From Acinetobacter sp. C26M (GTDB taxonomy: Bacteria; Pseudomonadota; Gammaproteobacteria; Pseudomonadales; Moraxellaceae): a DNA stretch of 64,000 nt. The position numbers and the translations under genes are program-made. The notes under the pieces were generated by a model. It made no database searches. It saw only the letters and a program-made list of their open reading frames with translations, and was not told where the DNA came from. Shown piece after piece: positions 58,665 to 64,000 of the stretch. Position 1 is the first letter of the stretch, and each line of letters starts with the position of its first letter. The stretch covers positions 1,426,001 through 1,490,000 of the forward strand of contig NZ_CP098478.1 of assembly GCF_023702675.1 (NCBI RefSeq). Reading direction: 5' to 3'.

Positions 58665-59498
58665 TTAGGCAGTTCTTAAGATCAGTGCCCCGATTAAAAT
58701 AATACACGAGGAGATAATCCGTACTGCATTGATGCGTTCTTTTAGAATAAAAATTGAAATCAGCGTAGCAAATAAAATCGAGGTTTCACGTAATGCGGCC
58801 ACAACGGCAACGGGTGCAAGCGTCATCGCCCACAGTGCCAAACCATAAGAGAAAAAAGAACCGATTCCACCGATTAAACCTAAGTGCCAATTATGTCGAA
58901 AATATGCACCCATCTGATGATATTGCATTTTCAGGGCAAAGATAAAAAAGATCAGTCCTGAAAGCACGAAACTCCATAAAATATAGGCAATTGCCGATCC
59001 TGCAAGACGAACACCATGCCCATCCAGCAAGGTATAACCTGCAATCAGCACGGCATTGAGTAAGGCCAGGCCAATGCCTTTGCGTCCCGTTTTGGATGCA
59101 GCCAGAATCATCGATAAAATGCCGACGGAAATGGTGATGATGCCTAGCCATGCATTGAATTGTAATTGTTCGTGCAGTAACAAGGTACCTAAAACGGCCA
59201 CAATCATTGGTGCTGTACCACGCATTAAGGGATAGGTCAGGCCCATATCGGCAACGCGATAGATTTTTGCCACCATGCCAAAATACAGAATTTGTATTGC
59301 CGTTGAAGCCAGAATATAAGGCCAACTCTCGCGATGTGGCATCGGGAAAAAGGGCAACAATATCGCAGCTAAAACGGCAGCGGATGCAGTGACCAGTACC
59401 GTGGTTAAAAACTTATTTGTCCCCGCTTTTACAATGGCATTCCATGTGGCATGACATGTCGCTGCAAGTAAAATAAGGCCAAATATTGCCGTGCTCAT
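58665..59498 (-). CDS. EamA/DMT-family membrane transporter
   Basis: A 277-residue inner-membrane protein with about ten membrane segments in two repeats. Its start is FGLILLAATCHATWNAIVKAG. The YPLMRGTAPMIVAVLGTLLLHEQL segment and a matching ETSILFATLISIFILKERI in the second half are the usual EamA ends. The substrate is unknown. It lies 75 bases downstream of the LysR gene on the same strand, so the two may share a transcript and a signal. Confidence 0.82.
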   Translation of the reverse strand: MSTAIFGLILLAATCHATWNAIVKAGTNKFLTTVLVTASAAVLAAILLPFFPMPHRESWPYILASTAIQILYFGMVAKIYRVADMGLTYPLMRGTAPMIVAVLGTLLLHEQLQFNAWLGIITISVGILSMILAASKTGRKGIGLALLNAVLIAGYTLLDGHGVRLAGSAIAYILWSFVLSGLIFFIFALKMQYHQMGAYFRHNWHLGLIGGIGSFFSYGLALWAMTLAPVAVVAALRETSILFATLISIFILKERINAVRIISSCIILIGALILRTA

Positions 59499-59573
59499 AA
59501 GCTGCCTGTTAATTCATGATCTTGCTAATGTGCATGATGTGGTTGAAAAAAGGAAGCAGGCAGCTTAGCGCGA

Positions 59574-60554
59574 TTATAGAAATACTTTCTCAGTATTTGG
59601 ATTGATCGGTTCAATCGGTTGTATCAACTGACCACGGTTTAGGTTCTGGATGTGCTGTAAACGGTTGATTAGTTCATTTTGAATAAACAGGATACAAGTC
59701 TGTAATTTAGATGAGCTTTTTAAACGTGAAGGATAGACCGCCCATACATCGGCGTCTTGCCAGTATTCATGCAAAATATGCTGTAACTGACCGCTAATCA
59801 ATTCATCTGCCACATCCCAAATCGAACGTAAGATAATGCCACGCCCTTCAATCGCCAATTGATGAATAATTTCGCCATTATTGGAAATGAAGCGTGGTGT
59901 GACGTGTACCGACCGATCTTCCGAAGGATGACGTAATTTCCATAATACCGAGGATTGGTCACGTTCACTAATGGTCAGGCAATCGTGGTTGCGTAAATCT
60001 TCCAGACTTTCAGGCATGCCTTGTTGTAACAAATAGCTAGGTGCAGCACAGAAAATCCTGAAATTAGACAGCAGTTTTTTGGCAATCATATTCGGGGCAA
60101 TTTCATTACCAATGCGGATATCCAAATCAATACTGTGTTGAATCAGGTCTTTGGTGTTGTCGATGGTATCAAACTGAATTTCCAGTTTTGGGTACATGGT
60201 CATCAATTTAGACAGAATTGGCGCAACATGTTTACGGCCAAAACCGAAGCTACTGACAATGTCGAGATGACCTGTGGGCGTGCTTAAGGGGTTATTGACC
60301 AGCTCACTGATTTCATCAAATTCATCCAGAATATTGGAGACTCGATCCAGAATCAGTTTGCCATCTTCGGTCAAACTGACATGGCGGGTACTGCGATGGA
60401 ACAGTTTACAGTTCAGATTGGTTTCTAAAATATTGATACGTTTACTGATAAATGCAGGTGAAGCACCCAGCTCCTCAGCTGAATCGACAAAACTCTTGCG
60501 TTTGGCGACTGTGCAAAAAACCTTTAAATCCGATAGGTTAGGTAGATTATTCAC
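59574..60554 (-). CDS. LysR-family regulator (DmlR/CarR-like)
   Basis: A 326-residue LysR-type regulator. The HTH is about residues 1-60 (NLSDLKVFCTVAKRKSFVDSAEELGASPAFISKRINILE, in part) and the effector domain is 90-295. It starts with GTG at 60554. It is divergent from D-malate/tartrate dehydrogenase with 100 bases between, the classic LysR control layout. It resembles DmlR, activator of D-malate dehydrogenase, and by gene order matches the carnitine-locus regulator known from Acinetobacter. The inducer is inferred to be D-malate, carnitine or a relative. Confidence 0.88.
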   Translation of the reverse strand: MNNLPNLSDLKVFCTVAKRKSFVDSAEELGASPAFISKRINILETNLNCKLFHRSTRHVSLTEDGKLILDRVSNILDEFDEISELVNNPLSTPTGHLDIVSSFGFGRKHVAPILSKLMTMYPKLEIQFDTIDNTKDLIQHSIDLDIRIGNEIAPNMIAKKLLSNFRIFCAAPSYLLQQGMPESLEDLRNHDCLTISERDQSSVLWKLRHPSEDRSVHVTPRFISNNGEIIHQLAIEGRGIILRSIWDVADELISGQLQHILHEYWQDADVWAVYPSRLKSSSKLQTCILFIQNELINRLQHIQNLNRGQLIQPIEPINPNTEKVFL

Positions 60555-60654
60555 GATCCGTGTCCATTGGGGTGATAGTTTTCTTATTGATCATTGTTGC
60601 CGAAAACAGCATGTTTACAGCTAAGGATATTAACCAAAGGTGTAAGGGAGCGTT

Positions 60655-61767
60655 ATGGCAAAAAAGTATAAAGTTGCCACGATTGCGGGTGATGGGATTG
60701 GTTTAGAAGTTCTACCAGAAGGGATTAAGGTTGTAAAGGCAGCAGCAGACAAATATGGCATTCAACTTCAAATGGATAGCTTCGATTGGGCCAGCTGTGA
60801 TTACTACCTTGAACACGGCAAAATGATGCCAGAAAACTGGTTTGAAGTCTTGCAGCAATATGATGCAATTTTCTTTGGTGCAGTGGGTTGGCCTGAAAAG
60901 GTGCCTGATCACATTTCACTGTGGGGATCATTACTCCAGTTCCGACGTCGTTTTGATCAGTATGTGAATTTACGCCCTGTTCGGTTAATGCCTGGGGTGA
61001 AATGCCCACTGGCAGGCAAACAACCGGGTGATATCGATTTTTATGTGGTGCGTGAAAACAGTGAAGGTGAGTATTCTGCGATTGGTGGTAAAGCCTTTGA
61101 AGGCACTGACCGTGAGTTTGTCTTGCAGGAAGCAGTGTTTACTCGTCATGGTGTCGATCGCATCTTAAAATATGCCTTTGAATTTGCCGATCAGCGTGAG
61201 GCTAAAAAAATCACGGCTGCAACTAAATCCAATGGTATTGCAGTCAGCATGCCGTACTGGGATGAACGTGTCGATGAAATGGCAAAACACTATCCACAGA
61301 TCAAGGCAGATAAACAGCATGTCGATATTTTAGCGGCACGTTTTGTTCTTCAGCCTGAGCGTTTTGATGTGGTGGTGGCATCGAATTTATTTGGTGACAT
61401 CTTGTCTGATTTAGGCCCTGCATGTACAGGCACCATTGGTTTGGCTGCTTCGGCCAACCTCAACCCTGAACGTAAGTTCCCGTCATTGTTTGAACCTGTG
61501 CATGGTTCAGCACCCGATATTTACGGACAGCAAATTGCCAATCCGATTGCAGCGATTTGGTCAGGTGCCATGATGCTGGATTTCTTGGCAGATGGAGATG
61601 AACAAGTCATTCAGGCAGGGCAGGAAATCATGCAAGCGATTGAGCATGTGTTGGTGCATGGCCCTAAAACGCCTGATGTCGGTGGAACTGCTAAGACCTA
61701 TGAAGTGGGAGATGCGATTGCATCCTGCGTGACTGAGCAAAAAATGGATTTATTCGCGATGGAGTAA
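60655..61767 (+). CDS. D-malate / tartrate dehydrogenase
   Basis: A 370-residue isocitrate/isopropylmalate-family dehydrogenase (TtuC/DmlA branch), which oxidatively decarboxylates D-malate to pyruvate and may accept tartrate or isopropylmalate. The start KYKVATIAGDGIGLEVLPEG, the YVNLRPVRLMPGV arginines that hold substrate, the REN..GEYS segment, and NLFGDILSDLGPACTGTIGLA and FEPVHGSAPDI (metal and NAD loops) are all visible. It is divergent from LysR and cotranscribed with the BCCT gene 45 bases downstream. Confidence 0.92.
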   Translation: MAKKYKVATIAGDGIGLEVLPEGIKVVKAAADKYGIQLQMDSFDWASCDYYLEHGKMMPENWFEVLQQYDAIFFGAVGWPEKVPDHISLWGSLLQFRRRFDQYVNLRPVRLMPGVKCPLAGKQPGDIDFYVVRENSEGEYSAIGGKAFEGTDREFVLQEAVFTRHGVDRILKYAFEFADQREAKKITAATKSNGIAVSMPYWDERVDEMAKHYPQIKADKQHVDILAARFVLQPERFDVVVASNLFGDILSDLGPACTGTIGLAASANLNPERKFPSLFEPVHGSAPDIYGQQIANPIAAIWSGAMMLDFLADGDEQVIQAGQEIMQAIEHVLVHGPKTPDVGGTAKTYEVGDAIASCVTEQKMDLFAME

Positions 61768-61812
61768 GTACCTCTTAGGGAATAGTCACTATCCGAGATG
61801 GATTGAATAGAT

Positions 61813-63462
61813 ATGGATAATCAAATTACAAAGCCTTATACAGATAAGACGCTTGCGATCACCAGTCTTGCCGTTGTATTTACATCGGTGGCTGGGTTGG
61901 CAATCTACTCATCTGAATCAATACAACTGGCTGCAAAATGGATGCAGTGGACCACGTCGGTGTTTACCACGCCAGTCCTGTTATTTGCTTTTTTATCAAT
62001 TATTTTTACCTTCGGTTTGGCCTTTAGTAAATACGGCAAAATCAAGCTTGGTGAAGGTAAGCCTCAATACAGCACTATGTCATGGATTTTCATGTTCATT
62101 TTGTCGGGGATTGGATCATCTACCTTGTACTGGGGATTTCTAGACTGGGCCTATTACTACCAAACTCCGGGGTTGAATTTAGTCCCTGAATCGGCGGAAG
62201 CCCTTAAATACAGCGTGGCTTATTCTTTCTTTCACTCAGGTTTAAGTGCATGGTCGATCTATGCTTTGGCATCGATTTCACTGTGCTATAGCTATCATGT
62301 CAGAAAGAATAAAGGGCTGAGCTTAGCCTCAATGGTAGAAGCCGTCACTGGCTTTAAAGCGACAGGACCCGTTGGACGTGTGGTCGACCTGATGTTCTTG
62401 CTGTGTATGTTTGGTGCTTTAACCATTTCACTGGTTTTGACTGCGGTCACCTTTACCAACATTCTGTCGCAGCTGACGGGTATTCCGAATACCTTCATGA
62501 CCAAAGTCATCATTATTTTAGCGGTATCCATCCTATTCGCACTGAGCTCTTATGTCGGTATGGATAAAGGCATGCAACGTTTGAGTCATATGGTGTGTTT
62601 GGGCGTGGTGCTGTTTGCGATCTATGTGCTGTGCTTTGGACCAACCCAATTCATTATGAATAATTCATTGATGAGTTTTGGCCTGATGGCGACTAACTTT
62701 GTCGATATGAGTCTGTTTACCGATCCGATGGGAGATGGAAAGTTCACCCGTGAATGGACCGTGTTCTACTGGTTATGGTGGATTTCTTATGCACCAGGTG
62801 TGGCGTTATTTGTAACTCGTGTCTCCAAAGGACGCACCATTAAAGAAGTGATTCTTGCCATGGTCATCGGTGGTAGTGTTGGTTTATGGTTCATCTTTGG
62901 GGTATTTGAAAATTACAGCGTTCACAGCTTTATTCACGGCATAGTCAATGTTCCACAAATCTTGAGCCAGCAAGGTGGTGAAGTGGCAATTGGTCAACTG
63001 TTGGGCTTATTGCCAGCAGGCAAGCTGATGATGTGGTTGTTCCTTGGCATTATGGTGATTTTCCTTGCAGCACATATGGATGCGGTGGGATATGCGGTTT
63101 CTGCAACCTGTACCCGTGGTTTAAGTGAAGGGCAAGATCCATCTCCGAATGCGCGCTTGTTTTGGTGTCTGATGTTAACCCTGGTACCGATTGCGATGAT
63201 TTTCTCTAAGGCACCTTTAGACACCATGAAAACTGCCACCATTGTGACTGCCTTACCGTTTATTGTGATTATTCTGGTACAGACCTATGGCTTGGTGAAA
63301 TGGTTGATTGAGGATTATTCCAAAGTGCCATCGCATTTGATTGAACAGAGCAGTTTTAGTGACTTGGAAGCGCTTGAGCATACTGACCCAAATCAACAGA
63401 TGCAGATTGATATTGCGGCAACCGCACTGGCACATAAAAGCAGTCAAAAGGAATTGTTATGA
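61813..63462 (+). CDS. BCCT-family transporter (betaine/carnitine/choline type)
   Basis: A 549-residue inner-membrane transporter with 12 hydrophobic segments. The aromatic box and core of the family appear as WTVFYWLWWISYAPGVALFVTRVSKGRTI, and the glycine-rich GIGSSTLYWGFLDW helix is present. BCCT proteins carry trimethylammonium compounds by sodium or proton coupling or by exchange. Placed next to D-malate dehydrogenase it is most likely a carnitine carrier. It lacks the long regulatory C-tail of osmotic BetT. The next gene overlaps by four bases. Confidence 0.9.
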   Translation: MDNQITKPYTDKTLAITSLAVVFTSVAGLAIYSSESIQLAAKWMQWTTSVFTTPVLLFAFLSIIFTFGLAFSKYGKIKLGEGKPQYSTMSWIFMFILSGIGSSTLYWGFLDWAYYYQTPGLNLVPESAEALKYSVAYSFFHSGLSAWSIYALASISLCYSYHVRKNKGLSLASMVEAVTGFKATGPVGRVVDLMFLLCMFGALTISLVLTAVTFTNILSQLTGIPNTFMTKVIIILAVSILFALSSYVGMDKGMQRLSHMVCLGVVLFAIYVLCFGPTQFIMNNSLMSFGLMATNFVDMSLFTDPMGDGKFTREWTVFYWLWWISYAPGVALFVTRVSKGRTIKEVILAMVIGGSVGLWFIFGVFENYSVHSFIHGIVNVPQILSQQGGEVAIGQLLGLLPAGKLMMWLFLGIMVIFLAAHMDAVGYAVSATCTRGLSEGQDPSPNARLFWCLMLTLVPIAMIFSKAPLDTMKTATIVTALPFIVIILVQTYGLVKWLIEDYSKVPSHLIEQSSFSDLEALEHTDPNQQMQIDIAATALAHKSSQKELL

Positions 63463-64000
63463 CAGCACAGCCGAACATGCGCTATGAGTTAAGCGAAGAA
63501 ATGCAAAGTCTGGTGTATTGGAGCAGCATTTATTCAGCAGCGGATAACGATATTGATTCAATTCGTGCAGCCTATGATGCGATGTGCCTGCATTACACCT
63601 TGCCACGCGATGGCACGGTGAATATTGAAGATAAAACCATTACGCATGCGACTCATCCAGTCAATGTTCGGTTGTATTCACCATTGGGCCAAGTACCAGA
63701 GGAAGGTTGGCCTTGTGTGTTGTATCTGCATGGTGGCGGCTGGATGGTGGGGAATTTGGACTCACATGAATTTATCACCCGCTATTTATGTCGTGATCTG
63801 AATGTTGCGGTACTGAGTGTCGATTATCGTTTGGTGCCAGAACATCATTTTCCAGCCGCTTATCAAGACTGTGAAATGGTCTATCACTGGCTCCGCGCGC
63901 ATGGAGCAGACTGGGACATTGATTCAACGCAGATTGTATTAGCTGGCGACAGTGCAGGAGGCAATTTAGCTGCGGCATTGGCGGTTCAGTTACAACATAC
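63459..64000 (+). CDS. HSL-type alpha/beta hydrolase, cut by the window end
   Basis: The first about 180 residues of a hormone-sensitive-lipase-like serine hydrolase. Visible are LYLHGGGWMVGNL (oxyanion HGGG) near residue 90 and LAGDSAGGNLAAAL with the nucleophile serine near residue 170. The ATG overlaps the BCCT stop (ATGA), so it is coupled to it. In this locus an O-acylcarnitine hydrolase, releasing carnitine from acylcarnitines, would fit; that is an inference from context and not from sequence. The gene runs past base 64000. Confidence 0.88.
   Translation, partial: MTAQPNMRYELSEEMQSLVYWSSIYSAADNDIDSIRAAYDAMCLHYTLPRDGTVNIEDKTITHATHPVNVRLYSPLGQVPEEGWPCVLYLHGGGWMVGNLDSHEFITRYLCRDLNVAVLSVDYRLVPEHHFPAAYQDCEMVYHWLRAHGADWDIDSTQIVLAGDSAGGNLAAALAVQLQH

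Overview
The window is a bacterial chromosome segment from Acinetobacter or a very close relative (Gammaproteobacteria, Moraxellaceae). The evidence is a base composition of roughly 40% G+C; an Hfq with a very long glycine-rich tail; a CsrA with a long C-terminal tail; and the neighbourhoods alaS-lysC-csrA, hisZ-purA, tsaE-mutL-miaA-hfq, lpxH-ppiB-glnS and cyoABCDE. It is mostly dense housekeeping sequence. I saw no rRNA or tRNA gene, CRISPR array, prophage or complete insertion sequence.

Layout. 1-2.4 kb: purine salvage (3' end of an AzgA-type permease and an adenine-deaminase-like enzyme) and a cytochrome b561. 2.6-8.2 kb: a small lipoprotein, rnhB, then csrA, lysC and alaS on the minus strand. 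8.4-10.4 kb: an Epd/GapB-like dehydrogenase, a one-TM coiled-coil protein and a GNAT acetyltransferase. 10.8-13.7 kb: hisZ, purA and an ABM-domain protein. 13.8-14.1 kb: a short promoter-to-terminator transcription unit carrying a 17-codon ORF. 14.1-19.0 kb: a divergent WYL regulator and a four-gene Anbu (ancestral proteasome-like) operon: circularly permuted ATP-grasp, alpha-E, transglutaminase, Anbu peptidase. 19.1-26 kb: DoxX, alr, dnaB, an HxlR regulator with a divergent quinone-reductase-like enzyme, rpsF-rpsR-rplI, and a protein of unknown function. 25.4-31.3 kb: cyoABCDE and a GYF/RDD membrane protein. 31.4-37.1 kb: ppsA with its divergent regulator ppsR, and a PAS-GGDEF-EAL protein.

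37.2-42.0 kb is accessory: a luciferase-like monooxygenase behind a long palindrome, a glycine-zipper protein, rsuA, a GNAT, an orphan RelB/DinJ-like antitoxin, an RluA-like enzyme and a small cysteine-rich protein. 42.1-46.1 kb: tsaE-mutL-miaA-hfq. 46.2-53.4 kb: a DMT permease with a TetR gene, two reductases, lpxH, a REP-like repeat, ppiB, glnS and a class I glutamine amidotransferase. 53.5-53.9 kb holds a decayed relic of eutC (ethanolamine ammonia-lyase small subunit). 54.0-57.3 kb: an alpha/beta hydrolase, a PIF1-like helicase and a CHMI-family isomerase. 57.4-64 kb: a porin, a DMT permease, and a LysR gene divergent from D-malate/tartrate dehydrogenase, a BCCT transporter and an alpha/beta hydrolase cut by the window edge. 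This last set looks like the start of a carnitine (trimethylammonium compound) catabolic locus.

Functional links. The permease and deaminase can feed adenine into hypoxanthine salvage, and purA serves the same pool. PpsR is expected to switch PpsA by phosphorylation. CsrA and Hfq are both RNA-binding regulators with unusual tails. The Anbu operon is the least understood intact system in the window. The least explained individual signals are the eutC relic, the 38.2-kb palindrome, the 13.8-kb mini-transcript and the uORF-coupled start of the GGDEF-EAL gene.
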